The notes: generated by a model not told the origin, from the letters alone. 64,000 bases of DNA from Mycolicibacterium neoaurum VKM Ac-1815D (GCF_000317305.3 NC_023036.2:3658001-3722000); one strand, 5' to 3'; positions 25,139 to 35,464 are shown, counted from the stretch's first letter. Program-made: numbers and translations.

Positions 25139-26630
25139 GGTCATCGCGCTGCTGCGTCCCAGGCTGCCCCGGTTGGCATTGGCGGTGCTGTTCGGGACGC
25201 TGGCACTGGGCAGCGCACTGGCCCTGGCCGCCGTGGCCGCCTGGTTGATCACCAGGGCCTGGCAGATGCCGCCGGTGCTGGATCTGACCGTAGCCGTGGT
25301 GGCCGTCCGCGCGCTGGGGATCTCGCGCGGGATCTTCAGCTACTGCGAGCGGCTGGCCATCCACGACGCCGCGCTGCGCGCCGCGGGCAATGCCCGGGTC
25401 GGGCTGTACCGCCGACTGGTCGCCGCGCAAGCGGAATCGGTGCTGCGGATAGCCGGCGGCGAGCTGGTGGCCAGGGTCGGGAACTCGGTCGACGAACTTG
25501 CCGATGTGCTGGTGCGGTCGGTCCTGCCGATGTGTGTGGCCGCCGTGCTCTCGGTCGCCGCAGTGGGCGTCATCGCGGTGATCTCCCCGGCAGCGGCGCT
25601 GGTGCTGGCCGCCAGCCTGCTCGTCGCCGGTGTGCTGGCGCCCGCACTGGCCGGGCGGGCGGCCGCGGCCACCGAACTGCTGGCCGCCCGGCATCACGGT
25701 GCGCGTGACACCGCCACCCTGGTCGCCCTCGAGCATGCCGACGAGCTCCGCGTGGCGGGGCGCCTGGCCGGGGTCATCGCCGAATCCGAACGCGCGCACC
25801 GAGACTTCGGTGCTGCCACCGACCGGGCGGCCGCACCGGCGGCGGCCGCGGCCGCGGTGTCCACCGCCGCAGTCGGGGTATCGGTGCTGGGGGCCGTGCT
25901 CATCGGCATCCTGCTCGCCGACCACACCACACCGACGGCACTGGCCATCCTGATGTTGCTCCCGCTGTCGGCATTCGAGGCCACCAGCGCGCTGCCGGCG
26001 GCCGCCGCGCAATGGGTGCGCTCGACACTGGCGGCGCAGCAGCTCGCCGAGCTGACCGCTGCCGATCCCACCGGCCGGGTCCGGCCGGCCGTCCCGGCCA
26101 TCGCTGCAGCCCCCGGTGACCGGATCGCCGTCGTCGGCCCCAGTGGCAGCGGTAAGACCACCATGCTCATGGCGATCGCCGCGAAGTATCCCGAAAACCC
26201 GGTCACCGCAGCATTCTTCGCCGAGGACGCGCACCTGTTCGACACCACCGTGCGCGACAATCTGCTGGTCGGCCGCGGTGATGCCACCGACGCCGAGCTG
26301 GAAGCCGCCCTGAGTCAGGTCGGGCTCGGCGAGTGGTTGGCCGGCCTGCCGGACGGGCTGGGCACCGTGCTGACCGGAGGTGTGGCCGCGGTATCGGCAG
26401 GCCAACGTCGTCGTCTGCTGCTGGCGCGGGCGGTGATCACCGATTTTCCGATCGTGCTGCTCGACGAGCCCACCGAGCATCTCGACGCCGCCGACAGTGA
26501 CCGACTCCTGACCGCGATACTCACCCCCGACGGCCTGTTCGCCGCCCATCGAGCCGTCGTGGTGGCCACCCATCACCTACCCGAACACCTCGGTTGCCCG
26601 ACGATCCGGATGCCGCAACCTGCCGGGTAA
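25125..26630 (+). CDS. cydC: CydC subunit of the cytochrome bd assembly ABC transporter, shortened NBD
   Basis: 501 residues from ATG 25125, overlapping cydD by 14 nt. Six membrane segments, then a reduced nucleotide-binding domain: Walker A GPSGSGKT at 338-345, Walker B IVLLDEP at 443-449 and H-loop THH at 482-484. Only about 20 residues separate Walker A from the Q-loop position, against 40-45 normally, the Q-loop glutamine is replaced (FFAEDAHLF), and the signature is VSAGQ. The frame is intact, so this is design or drift rather than a recent frameshift. ATP turnover at one site may be altered. Confidence 0.9.
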   Translation: MSIREVIALLRPRLPRLALAVLFGTLALGSALALAAVAAWLITRAWQMPPVLDLTVAVVAVRALGISRGIFSYCERLAIHDAALRAAGNARVGLYRRLVAAQAESVLRIAGGELVARVGNSVDELADVLVRSVLPMCVAAVLSVAAVGVIAVISPAAALVLAASLLVAGVLAPALAGRAAAATELLAARHHGARDTATLVALEHADELRVAGRLAGVIAESERAHRDFGAATDRAAAPAAAAAAVSTAAVGVSVLGAVLIGILLADHTTPTALAILMLLPLSAFEATSALPAAAAQWVRSTLAAQQLAELTAADPTGRVRPAVPAIAAAPGDRIAVVGPSGSGKTTMLMAIAAKYPENPVTAAFFAEDAHLFDTTVRDNLLVGRGDATDAELEAALSQVGLGEWLAGLPDGLGTVLTGGVAAVSAGQRRRLLLARAVITDFPIVLLDEPTEHLDAADSDRLLTAILTPDGLFAAHRAVVVATHHLPEHLGCPTIRMPQPAG

Positions 26631-26641
26631 CGTGGCCCTTC

Positions 26642-27088
26642 ATGAGCTACCAGCCCGCTGCGGCGGCGCCGCCGTACCCGGTCCGACAGACCGGACCCCG
26701 CAACGGAGTGGGCGCCGGGGCGTTCGTGGTGGCGGTGGCGGCGCTGGTGTTCTCGTGGAGTGTGATCGGCGGCGTCGTCGGCGGCATCATCGCGGTGGTC
26801 CTCGGTGTCAGCGGCCGCCGCCGCGCGCGTCGCGGCGAGGCCGACAACGGCCCGGTCGCGACCGCGGGCATGGCGCTGGGCGCACTCGCGGTGGTCGTCG
26901 GGATCGCGGCCGTACCGGTGTGGTCGGGATTTCTCGGCGATGCCGGGGTGGGCGATTACCTCGGCTGCATGGAGAAGGCGATCGGCGAATCGGGCACATC
27001 ACCGGACCCTGCTGCACAGCAGAAGTGCGAGAACGAATTTCGTGACCGCATCGAGCACATCTCCGGCCTGGGAACCGCCAGGGGTTAG
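26642..27088 (+). CDS. DUF4190-type membrane protein (Rv1619-like)
   Basis: 148 residues. A Pro- and Ala-rich N-terminus is followed by two hydrophobic hairpins separated by a basic RRRARRGEADNG loop, the DUF4190 layout. The C-terminal about 45 residues are soluble with two cysteines (LGCMEKAIG; QKCENEF) that could form an extracytoplasmic disulphide. It starts 11 bp after cydC and overlaps the convergent tesB stop by 4 nt. Its position matches Rv1619 in the M. tuberculosis cyd locus. Function is unknown. Confidence 0.7.
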   Translation: MSYQPAAAAPPYPVRQTGPRNGVGAGAFVVAVAALVFSWSVIGGVVGGIIAVVLGVSGRRRARRGEADNGPVATAGMALGALAVVVGIAAVPVWSGFLGDAGVGDYLGCMEKAIGESGTSPDPAAQQKCENEFRDRIEHISGLGTARG

Positions 27089-27951
27089 CCCGCGCCGGGG
27101 AAGTGTTTGACGATGCCTTCCTGCACGATGGTCGCCAGCACCCGCCCGTCGGTGTCGAAGAAATGCCCACTGCTCAGCCCCCGGGAATCGGCCGCGACCG
27201 GTGACGAGGTGGCGTAGAGCACCCACTCGTCGAAGCAGATCGGTCGGTGGAACCACACCGAATGATTCATCGTGACGGCAAAGATCCGGTCGAAACCCCA
27301 GGACAGCCCGTGGGTGGTGATGATCGAATCCAACACCGTGGTGTCCGAGGAGTACACCAGCGCCGCGGCGTGCAGCACCGGGTCCTCGGGCATCGGCGCG
27401 TCGGCGGTCATCCACACCCGGTTGTGCTCCAGCCGGTCACCCTTGTCCCGCATCACCCAGGCCGGGTCGTTGGTGTAGCGCCATTGGATGGGCTTGAGCG
27501 CCTCGACGAACAACGGAACGGTCTGCTCGTAGCCGACCAGCAAGTCCTCGATGGTCGGCAATCCGTCGGGGTGCGGCACCTGTGGGGCAGGCACGTTGTG
27601 CTCCAGTCCGCGCCCGCCCGCCAGATGCGAGACCAGCGCCGTCCCGAGCAGCACACCGTCCTGGGTCACGTCGACGCGCCGGTTGGCGAAACGACGCTCG
27701 TCACGCAACCGAACAACCTGGAAATGCAGGTCTTTCGTGGGATCACCACCGGCGATGAAATGCATCGACAGCGTGCTGGGCGGCAGCTTCGGCGACACCG
27801 TGCGGCTGGCGGCGACGAAGGCTTGGGCCATCATCTGCCCGCCGAACGTCCGGACAGGGTTGCGGCTCGGGTGCGATCCGGTGAACGCATCCTCACCATC
27901 CGGGCGGAGCGCCAGAACCGTCAGCAGTTCCTCGAGATGTTCCGCCGACAA
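27085..27951 (-). CDS. tesB: acyl-CoA thioesterase II
   Basis: 288 residues of the double-hotdog TesB family, hydrolysing fatty acyl-CoA to fatty acid and CoA. NPVRTFGGQMMAQAFVAA near residue 31 and SSDTTVLDSIITTHGLSW near 202 mark the two hotdog halves; D, T and Q residues of the TesB catalytic triad fit the latter half. The start is TTG 27951 preceded by GGGAG. It follows pyk by 9 bp and is probably co-transcribed with it. Confidence 0.9.
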   Translation of the reverse strand: MSAEHLEELLTVLALRPDGEDAFTGSHPSRNPVRTFGGQMMAQAFVAASRTVSPKLPPSTLSMHFIAGGDPTKDLHFQVVRLRDERRFANRRVDVTQDGVLLGTALVSHLAGGRGLEHNVPAPQVPHPDGLPTIEDLLVGYEQTVPLFVEALKPIQWRYTNDPAWVMRDKGDRLEHNRVWMTADAPMPEDPVLHAAALVYSSDTTVLDSIITTHGLSWGFDRIFAVTMNHSVWFHRPICFDEWVLYATSSPVAADSRGLSSGHFFDTDGRVLATIVQEGIVKHFPGAG

Positions 27952-27960
27952 GTCGCTCCC

Positions 27961-29379
27961 CTAGTGGTCGTCCTCACCGATCCGGTGCACGTGGATCAGG
28001 TTGGTCGAGCCTACTGTGCCGGGAGGAGCGCCCGCGACGATGACCACCAGGTCGCCGCGCTTGTAGCGACCCAGGTCCAGCAGCGCCTGGTCGACCTGCC
28101 GGATCATCCCGTCGGTGGTCTGCATGTGCGGGACGATGAAGGTCTCGGTTCCCCAGGTCAGCGCCAGCTGGCTGCGCACCTCGGGCAGCGCGGTGAACGC
28201 GAGCAGCGGCAACGGTGTGTGCAGCCGGGCCAGCCTGCGGACGGTGTCACCGGACTGGGTGAACGCCACCAGCGCCTTGGCCTCCAGCCGCTCACCGATA
28301 TCGCGGGCCGCGTAGGAGATGACACCACGCTTGGTGCGCGGGACGTGGGTCAGCGGCGGCGCCTCGGTGGAGTTCGACTCCACCGCCTTGACGATGCGAG
28401 CCATCGTGCGCACCGCCTCCAGGGCGTACTTGCCGACGGAGGTCTCACCGGACAGCATCACCGCGTCGGCCCCGTCGAGCACCGCGTTGGCGACGTCGGA
28501 GGCCTCGGCCCGGGTAGGCCGGGAGTTCTCGATCATCGACTCCAGCATCTGGGTGGCGACGATGACGGGTTTGGCGTTCTCGCGAGCCATCTGGATGGCC
28601 CGCTTCTGCACCAGCGGAACCTCTTCCAGGGGCAGTTCGACGCCGAGGTCACCGCGGGCCACCATGATGGCGTCGAAGGCCAGCACGATCGCCTCGAGGT
28701 TCTCGATGGCCTCGGGCTTCTCCAGCTTGGCGATGACGGGCACCCGGCGGCCGACCCGGTCCATCACCTCGTGCACCAGCTCGATATCGGCCGGTGAGCG
28801 CACGAACGACAGCGCCACCAGGTCGACACCGAGGCGCAGCGCGAACTCCAGGTCGGCGATGTCCTTCTCCGAGAGCGCAGGCACCGAGACGTTCATGCCG
28901 GGCAGCGAGAGGCCCTTGTTGTTGCTGACCCGGCCCCCCTCGGTGACCTGGCAGACGACATCGTTGCCGTCGATGTGCTCGACGATCAGTCCGACGTTGC
29001 CGTCGTCGACGAGCAGTCGGTCACCGGGTGCCGCGTCCACGGCCAGCTGCTTGTAGGTGGTGGACACCCGGTCGTGGGTGCCCATGAAGTCGTCGACGGT
29101 GATGCGCACCGTCTCGCCGGCCTGCCACAACGTGGCCCCGGTGGCGAACCGACCCAGCCGGATCTTGGGTCCCTGCAGGTCAGCAAGGATGCCGACGGCG
29201 CGTCCGGTGTAATCGGAGGCCGCCCGCACCCGGCGGTAGGACTCTTCGTGGTCGGCGTGGTCACCATGGCTGAAGTTCAGCCGCGCCACATCCATGCCCG
29301 CCTCGACGAGGTCACGCACGGACTCGTCGGTGGCGGTGGCAGGGCCGAGGGTACAGACGATTTTTCCGCGTCTATTCAC
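27961..29379 (-). CDS. pyk: pyruvate kinase
   Basis: 472 residues from GTG 29379. N-terminal RRGKIVCTLGPAT, then LNFSHGD, the active-site lysine region VIAKLEKPEAIENL, the metal-binding MVARGDLGVELPLEEV and VATQMLESMI are all diagnostic. It converts phosphoenolpyruvate and ADP to pyruvate and ATP. The C-terminal regulatory domain is complete. It lies 51 bp after gltD on the same strand and 9 bp before tesB. Confidence 0.95.
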   Translation of the reverse strand: MNRRGKIVCTLGPATATDESVRDLVEAGMDVARLNFSHGDHADHEESYRRVRAASDYTGRAVGILADLQGPKIRLGRFATGATLWQAGETVRITVDDFMGTHDRVSTTYKQLAVDAAPGDRLLVDDGNVGLIVEHIDGNDVVCQVTEGGRVSNNKGLSLPGMNVSVPALSEKDIADLEFALRLGVDLVALSFVRSPADIELVHEVMDRVGRRVPVIAKLEKPEAIENLEAIVLAFDAIMVARGDLGVELPLEEVPLVQKRAIQMARENAKPVIVATQMLESMIENSRPTRAEASDVANAVLDGADAVMLSGETSVGKYALEAVRTMARIVKAVESNSTEAPPLTHVPRTKRGVISYAARDIGERLEAKALVAFTQSGDTVRRLARLHTPLPLLAFTALPEVRSQLALTWGTETFIVPHMQTTDGMIRQVDQALLDLGRYKRGDLVVIVAGAPPGTVGSTNLIHVHRIGEDDH

Positions 29380-29430
29380 GTCTGGTGAGCTTACTCGTTG
29401 ATCGATTCAGATGACCATTCAGACCGCGTG

Positions 29431-30933
29431 TCAGACGACTGCCAGGGGCAGTGACCCGGGCCGCACCGGGGCGGGCAGCTCGGACTCGCCCATCAGGTAG
29501 AGGTCGACCGCGCGCGCGGCGCTACGCCCCTCGGCGATGGCCCACACGATGAGCGACGCGCCGCGGTGGGCGTCGCCGCAGACGAACACCCCGGGCTCCT
29601 CGGTCTGCCAGTCCGACCCGCAGGGCAGCGCGCCACGGCCGTTGGTGGTGAGCCCCAGACCCGCCAACAGCGGCATCGGCTCGACACCCTCGAAACCGAT
29701 GGCCAGCAACGCCAGCTCACACGGGATCTCGAACGGGTCGCCCACCGGGACGATCTGGCGGCGGCCGTCATCGTCGCGTTGCACCCGCACCTCGGCGATC
29801 TGCACCGCGCGCAGCGCACCCTGCTCGTCACCGAGAAAACTCTGCACCGCGACCTCGAACCGGCGCGCCCCACCCTCGGCGTGCGCCGGCGAGGTCCGCA
29901 GCACCAGCGGCCAGGTCGGCCACGGCGAGCGCTCCTCGTCGCGGGTACGCGGCGGTTCCGGGTTGTAGTCGAGCTGGGTCACCGAGAGCGCGCCCTGCCG
30001 GTGGGCGGTGCCCAGACAGTCCGCGCCGGTGTCACCGCCACCGATGATGACGACGCGCTTGCCGGCGGCCGTCGGTTCGGCGGCCCGGTCCCCCTCGCAC
30101 TCCTTGTTCGCCGCGACCAGATGTTCCATGGCCAGGTGGACCCCGCTGAGCTCGCGGCCGGCCACCTCGGTATCGCGAGCCCGCAGCGCTCCGACGGCCA
30201 GCACGATCGCATCGTGCTGGGCCCGCAGTGCCTCGACCGAGAGATCGACACCGACCTCACAGTCGGTCACGAATCTGGTTCCCTCCGCACGCATCTGGGC
30301 CAACCGTTGGTCGAGGCCGGATTTCTCCAGCTTGTACTCCGGAATGCCGTAGCGCATCAACCCGCCGATGCGGTCATCGCGTTCGTAGACGGTCACCTCA
30401 TGACCGGCCCGGGTCAGCTGCTGGGCGGCCGCCAGACCCGCCGGACCCGAGCCGACCACGGCCACACTGCGTCCCGTGGAGATGGCCGCCGGCTGCGGCA
30501 CCACCGCGCCGGTCAGCCAGGCGTGGTCGGCGATGGTCTGTTCGATTCGCTTGATCGTGACACTGCCGCCGGTGGCGGGCTCGGCGATGGACAACACGCA
30601 GGCCGCCTCGCATGGTGCCGGGCACAGCCGACCGGTGAACTCGGGGAAGTTGTTGGTGGCGTGCAGCCGGTCACTGGCCGCGTCCCAGCGACCACGCCGG
30701 ACCAGGTCGTTCCATTCCGGGATCAGGTTGCCCAGCGGGCAGCCCGCGGTTCCGGAGTGGCAGAACGGGATACCGCAATCCATACAGCGACGGGCCTGTT
30801 GGGACACCTCGGCCGCCCGGTCGGCGGGCGGCCGGATCTCGTAGACCTCATGCCAGTCCCCCACCCGTTCGTCGACCGGGCGCTTGACGGCATCGTGCTT
30901 GGCGACGCGCAGAAAACCGGTGGGATCAGCCAC
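29431..30933 (-). CDS. gltD: glutamate synthase small subunit
   Basis: 500 residues from GTG 30933, which overlaps the gltB stop by 8 nt; a longer open frame to 31044 is an artefact. N-terminal cysteine clusters for two 4Fe-4S centres (CMDCGIPFCHSGTAGCPLGN and CPAPCEAACV), an FAD fold GSGPAGLAAAQQL and an NADPH fold IGGGDTGADCLGTA. It passes electrons from NADPH to GltB for glutamate formation from glutamine and 2-oxoglutarate. Confidence 0.95.
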   Translation of the reverse strand: MADPTGFLRVAKHDAVKRPVDERVGDWHEVYEIRPPADRAAEVSQQARRCMDCGIPFCHSGTAGCPLGNLIPEWNDLVRRGRWDAASDRLHATNNFPEFTGRLCPAPCEAACVLSIAEPATGGSVTIKRIEQTIADHAWLTGAVVPQPAAISTGRSVAVVGSGPAGLAAAQQLTRAGHEVTVYERDDRIGGLMRYGIPEYKLEKSGLDQRLAQMRAEGTRFVTDCEVGVDLSVEALRAQHDAIVLAVGALRARDTEVAGRELSGVHLAMEHLVAANKECEGDRAAEPTAAGKRVVIIGGGDTGADCLGTAHRQGALSVTQLDYNPEPPRTRDEERSPWPTWPLVLRTSPAHAEGGARRFEVAVQSFLGDEQGALRAVQIAEVRVQRDDDGRRQIVPVGDPFEIPCELALLAIGFEGVEPMPLLAGLGLTTNGRGALPCGSDWQTEEPGVFVCGDAHRGASLIVWAIAEGRSAARAVDLYLMGESELPAPVRPGSLPLAVV

Positions 30934-33900
30934 GGCTCGCCTCCATGATCGCGGTCTCCACATCACGGCCCTCGGCGCGGGCCAGCCGGGTGGCGCGCAG
31001 CACGCGCTCGTAGTCGATCGGCATGATCTTGGTGAATCCGGCACTGCGCCGGGGCCAGTCGGCCAGCAGCGACACCGCCACCGTGGAATCGGTGGCCTGC
31101 GCGTGCCTGCTCACCACGTCGTGCAGCCAGCCCAAATCTTCGGCCTCCAACTTCTGCAATGCCACCATCTCGGTGTTGACCTTGGCCGGGTCCAGTCCCA
31201 GGACGAATGCGATACCCCCGGACATGCCGGCGGCCATGTTGCGGCCGGTGTCGCCGAGCACGACCACCCGGCCGCCGGTCATGTATTCGCACGCATGGTC
31301 ACCGACACCCTCGACGACGGCCAACGCCCCGGAATTGCGCGCGCAGAAGCGCTCCCCGACCCGCCCGCGCAGGAATACCTCGCCCGAGGTGGCGCCGAAC
31401 AGCAGCGTATTGCCGGCGATGACATTGTCCTCGGGCAGGAAGAGCACGTCATCGGGTGGTCGCACGACGATCCGACCGCCCGAAAGGCCCTTGCCCACAT
31501 AATCGTTGGCATCACCGATGAGGTCGAGGGTGATTCCGGGCGGCAGGAACGCGCCAAGCGACTGGCCTGCCGACCCGGTCAGTGTGACCATGATGGTGTC
31601 GTCGGGCAGACCGGTCGCACCGTAACGGCGGGTGACCTCGGCGCCCAGCATGGTGCCCACCGTGCGGTTGACGTTGCGGACCGGCAGTTCCAGCCGGACG
31701 GGGTGGGCATCCTCCAGCGCGCCCTCGGCCAACTGGATCAGGGTCTGGTCCAGCGCCTTGTCCAGCCCGTGGTCCTGGTCACGCAGCCGGCGCCGGGCGA
31801 TCGTCCCGTGGGGGCCGGACGGGGCGGCGAAGATCGGGCTGAGATCCAATCCGGCACTCTTCCAATGCGCCACGCCCGTCGCGGTATCGAGCATGTCGAC
31901 CCGTCCGATCGCCTCGTCGAGACTCCGGAAACCCAGCTCGGACAGCATCATCCGGAGGTCCTCGGCGATGAACTCGAAGAAGTTCTGCACGAACTCCGGT
32001 TTGCCGGTGAAACGGGCACGCAACTCCGGGTTCTGGGTGGCCACCCCCACCGGGCAGGTGTCCAGATGGCACACCCGCATCATGATGCAGCCAGCGACGA
32101 CCAGCGGCGCGGTCGCGAAACCGTATTCCTCGGCACCGAGCAGCGCGGCCACCATGACATCGCGGGCGGTCCGCATGCCACCGTCGCACTGCACGGTGAT
32201 CCGGTCACGGAGACCGTTGAGCATCAGCGTCTGCTGGGTGTCGGCCAGCCCGATCTCCCACGGGGCGCCGGCATGTTTGAGACTGGTCAGCGGGGCCGCA
32301 CCGGTACCGCCGTCGTAGCCGGAGATCAGCACCACGTCGGCGTGCGCCTTGGACACCCCGGCGGCCACGGTGCCGACACCGACGGAGCTGACCAGCTTGA
32401 CGTGGACGCGGGCGGTGTCGTTGGCGTTCTTCAGGTCGTGGATGAGCTGGGCCAGATCCTCGATCGAGTAGATATCGTGATGCGGCGGTGGCGAGATCAG
32501 GCCGACACCCGGCGTGGAGTGCCGGGTCTTGGCGATGTTCGGGTACACCTTGTAGCCGGGAAGCTGGCCGCCCTCACCGGGTTTGGCCCCCTGGGCCATC
32601 TTGATCTGGATATCGGAGGCATTCACCAGATAGTCGCTGGTGACCCCGAACCGGCCGGAGGCCACCTGTTTGACCGCGCTGCGCCGCATGGGATCGTAGA
32701 GCCGGTCGGCGTCCTCACCGCCCTCACCGGAGTTCGACCGCCCGCCGAGGGTGTTCATCGCCACGGCCATGGTTTCGTGCGCCTCGGCGGAGATGGACCC
32801 ATAGCTCATGGCACCGGTGTTGAAGCGGGCGACGATATCGGCGACCGGTTCTACCTCGTCCAGCGGCACCGGCGTCCCGGCGCGGAACTCGAACAGGCCG
32901 CGCAGGGCACCACCCTCGCGGGCCAGCCGGTTCACCTCCTCGGAATACCTCGCGAAGACGTCACGCCTGCCGGTCCGGGTCGAATGCTGGAGCAGGAAAA
33001 CGACTTCCGGGGTGAACAGATGCAGCTCACCGTCGCGCCGGAACTGATACTCACCGCCGACGGAGAGCCTGCGGTATGCCCGCTCGGTCGGATTCTCCGG
33101 ATAGGCCCGCCGGTGCCGGAATCTGACCTCCTCGGCCAGCACGTCGAGTCCGACCCCACCCAGTTGCATCGGCGTGCCGGTGAAGTATTCGTCGATGACG
33201 GCGCGGTCCAGACCGATGGCCTCGAAGGCCTGCGCACCGGTGTAGGAGGACACCGTCGAGATGCCCATCTTGCTCATCACCTTCATGACACCCTTGCCGA
33301 GTGCGGTCAGGTAGTTGCGCACCGCGGCGGCCGGGTCGATACCGGTCAGTTCACCCTCGCGGATCAGGTCTTCGATCGATTCGAAGGCCAGGTACGGGTT
33401 GACCGCTGCCGCACCGAAACCGATCAGCAGCGCGATGTGGTGGACTTCCCTGGCATCTCCGCTCTCGACCACCAGCGCGACACAGGTGCGTTGTTTGGTG
33501 CGCACCAGATGATGGTGGACCGCGGCAACGGCCAGCAGCGACGGGATGGGGGCCCGGGTGTGGTCGGAATCGCGGTCGGACAACACAAGTGTGCGTGCGC
33601 CTTTGGCGATGGCATCACTGGCCCGCGCACGCAGTTCATCGAGCGCCTCGGCCATCGCCTCACCGCCGCGCTCGACATCGTAGAGAGCGCGCAGGACCGC
33701 GGTGCGCAGTCCTGGGTGTTCGCCGTCGTCGTTGATGTGCACGATCCTGTTCAGATCGTCGTTGTCGAGAACCGGCCAGCTCAGCGCGATCTGCCGACAT
33801 GATGCGGCCGTCGGTTCGAGCAGATTCTGTTCCGGGCCCATCACCCGGCGCATGGAGGTCACCACCGACTCCCGGATGGCGTCCAGCGGCGGGTTGGTCA

Positions 33901-35464
33901 CCTGGGCGAACAGTTCGACGAAATAGTCGTAGAGCAATTTCGAACGCTGGGACAGCACAGCCAGCGGGGTGTCGGTGCCCATGGAGCCCAACGGTTCCGC
34001 ACCGGTGGCGGCCATCGGCGTGAGCAGCAGCCGCAGCTCCTCCTCGGTGTAGCCGAACGCGACCTGGCGCCGGACCACCGAATCGTGGTTGGGCTGGACC
34101 CGCACCCGGCTCGGCAGGGTGGTGATATCGAGCAGCCCGGCATGTAGCCATTCGTCATACGCCTCGGCGCCGGCGAGTTCGTCCTTGATCTCGTCATCGG
34201 TGACGATGGCGCCCCGTGCCGTGTCGACGAGGAACATCTTTCCCGGCTCCAGGCGGCCTTTGGCCACCACCTGCGCGCTGGGGATGTCGAGTACACCGCT
34301 CTCGCTGGCCAGGATGATCCGATTGTCGATCGTGCGCCACCAGCGGCCGGGACGCAGCCCGTTGCGGTCCAGCACCGCTCCCACCACGGTGCCATCGGTG
34401 AACGTCACGCACGCCGGTCCGTCCCATGGCTCCATCAGCGAGGCGTGGTACTGCCAGAAGGCGCGCCGCGCCGGATCCATCCCGGTGTTGTTCTCCCACG
34501 CCTCCGGGATCATCATCAGCACCGCATGGGGCAGGCTGCGGCCGCCGAGATGCAGGAGTTCCAGAACCTGGTCGAAGGACGCCGAGTCAGACGCCTCGGG
34601 CGTGCAGATCGGCGAAAGCCGAGCCAGGTCACCGGGAATCAGGGTGCCGCCGAGTTTCGCCTCGCGGGCGTGCATCCGGTTGCGATTTCCCCGCACCGTG
34701 TTGATCTCACCGTTGTGGGCGACGAACCGGAACGGGTGTGCCAGCGGCCAGGACGGGAACGTGTTCGTCGAAAACCGGCTGTGCACAATGGCGATGGCGC
34801 TCACGCAGCGTTCGTCACGCAGATCCGGGAAGAACAGCGGAAGCTGCATGGTGGTGAGCATGCCCTTGTAGGCCATGGTCCGACTCGACAGCGACGCGAA
34901 GTACACGCCCAGATTCTCCGATTCGGACCGTTTGCGCAGCGGGTACACCATGCGGTCGAGGTCGATACCACCGCAACGCGCGGGCGCCGCCACGAAAAGC
35001 TGTGCCATGTGCGGCATGCAGCCGAGTGCGGTGGCGCCGATCTGGGCACCGTCGGGATCGATCGGGACGGTGCGCCAACCGAGGACCTGCAGACCCTCCT
35101 CGTCGGCGATCTGCTCGATCCGGCCTTGGGCCGCGGCGCGCTGTGTCGGGTCCTGCGGCAAGAAGCAGATTCCCGCGGCGAAGCCGTTCGTGCCATCGGC
35201 TGCTTCGGTCGGTAGCTCGAATTCCACCACCGCCCTGAGCAATTCGACCGGTAGCTGAATCAGGATCCCGGCGCCGTCACCGCTGTTTTGTTCGGCACCG
35301 GCCGCACCCCTGTGCTCGAGATGCGCCAGGGCGGTGAGCCCGTCGGCGACGATCTCGTGGGAGCGGCGCCCCTCGACGTCGACGAGCATGGCGACGCCGC
35401 AGGAATCGGATTCGTTGTTCGGGTCATAGAGACCCTGAGCTGGTGGGAGCGCTGAGAACAGCAA
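30926..35464 (-). CDS. gltB: glutamate synthase large subunit
   Basis: 1512 residues. The class II amidotransferase nucleophile is C22 in NESDSCGVAML, exposed by removal of a short propeptide. The central and FMN domains follow, with the 3Fe-4S cysteines in VCHLDTCPVGVATQ, and a C-terminal beta-helix domain with many glycines. The start is TTG 35464, supported by GGAGG seven bases upstream; no ATG or GTG is available before C22. It forms GOGAT with GltD. gltBD beside pyk is the order I recall from M. smegmatis. Confidence 0.95.
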   Translation of the reverse strand: MLFSALPPAQGLYDPNNESDSCGVAMLVDVEGRRSHEIVADGLTALAHLEHRGAAGAEQNSGDGAGILIQLPVELLRAVVEFELPTEAADGTNGFAAGICFLPQDPTQRAAAQGRIEQIADEEGLQVLGWRTVPIDPDGAQIGATALGCMPHMAQLFVAAPARCGGIDLDRMVYPLRKRSESENLGVYFASLSSRTMAYKGMLTTMQLPLFFPDLRDERCVSAIAIVHSRFSTNTFPSWPLAHPFRFVAHNGEINTVRGNRNRMHAREAKLGGTLIPGDLARLSPICTPEASDSASFDQVLELLHLGGRSLPHAVLMMIPEAWENNTGMDPARRAFWQYHASLMEPWDGPACVTFTDGTVVGAVLDRNGLRPGRWWRTIDNRIILASESGVLDIPSAQVVAKGRLEPGKMFLVDTARGAIVTDDEIKDELAGAEAYDEWLHAGLLDITTLPSRVRVQPNHDSVVRRQVAFGYTEEELRLLLTPMAATGAEPLGSMGTDTPLAVLSQRSKLLYDYFVELFAQVTNPPLDAIRESVVTSMRRVMGPEQNLLEPTAASCRQIALSWPVLDNDDLNRIVHINDDGEHPGLRTAVLRALYDVERGGEAMAEALDELRARASDAIAKGARTLVLSDRDSDHTRAPIPSLLAVAAVHHHLVRTKQRTCVALVVESGDAREVHHIALLIGFGAAAVNPYLAFESIEDLIREGELTGIDPAAAVRNYLTALGKGVMKVMSKMGISTVSSYTGAQAFEAIGLDRAVIDEYFTGTPMQLGGVGLDVLAEEVRFRHRRAYPENPTERAYRRLSVGGEYQFRRDGELHLFTPEVVFLLQHSTRTGRRDVFARYSEEVNRLAREGGALRGLFEFRAGTPVPLDEVEPVADIVARFNTGAMSYGSISAEAHETMAVAMNTLGGRSNSGEGGEDADRLYDPMRRSAVKQVASGRFGVTSDYLVNASDIQIKMAQGAKPGEGGQLPGYKVYPNIAKTRHSTPGVGLISPPPHHDIYSIEDLAQLIHDLKNANDTARVHVKLVSSVGVGTVAAGVSKAHADVVLISGYDGGTGAAPLTSLKHAGAPWEIGLADTQQTLMLNGLRDRITVQCDGGMRTARDVMVAALLGAEEYGFATAPLVVAGCIMMRVCHLDTCPVGVATQNPELRARFTGKPEFVQNFFEFIAEDLRMMLSELGFRSLDEAIGRVDMLDTATGVAHWKSAGLDLSPIFAAPSGPHGTIARRRLRDQDHGLDKALDQTLIQLAEGALEDAHPVRLELPVRNVNRTVGTMLGAEVTRRYGATGLPDDTIMVTLTGSAGQSLGAFLPPGITLDLIGDANDYVGKGLSGGRIVVRPPDDVLFLPEDNVIAGNTLLFGATSGEVFLRGRVGERFCARNSGALAVVEGVGDHACEYMTGGRVVVLGDTGRNMAAGMSGGIAFVLGLDPAKVNTEMVALQKLEAEDLGWLHDVVSRHAQATDSTVAVSLLADWPRRSAGFTKIMPIDYERVLRATRLARAEGRDVETAIMEASRG

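Noticed and set aside
24669..26576. 635-codon open frame antisense to cydD and cydC
   Set aside because: Composition dominated by Gly, Gln and Arg and no domain; the sense strand codes for clear ABC subunits.
30884..33802. 972-codon open frame antisense to gltB
   Set aside because: It mirrors the third-position GC bias of gltB, resembles no protein family and covers Fe-S and FMN motifs of gltB on the other strand.
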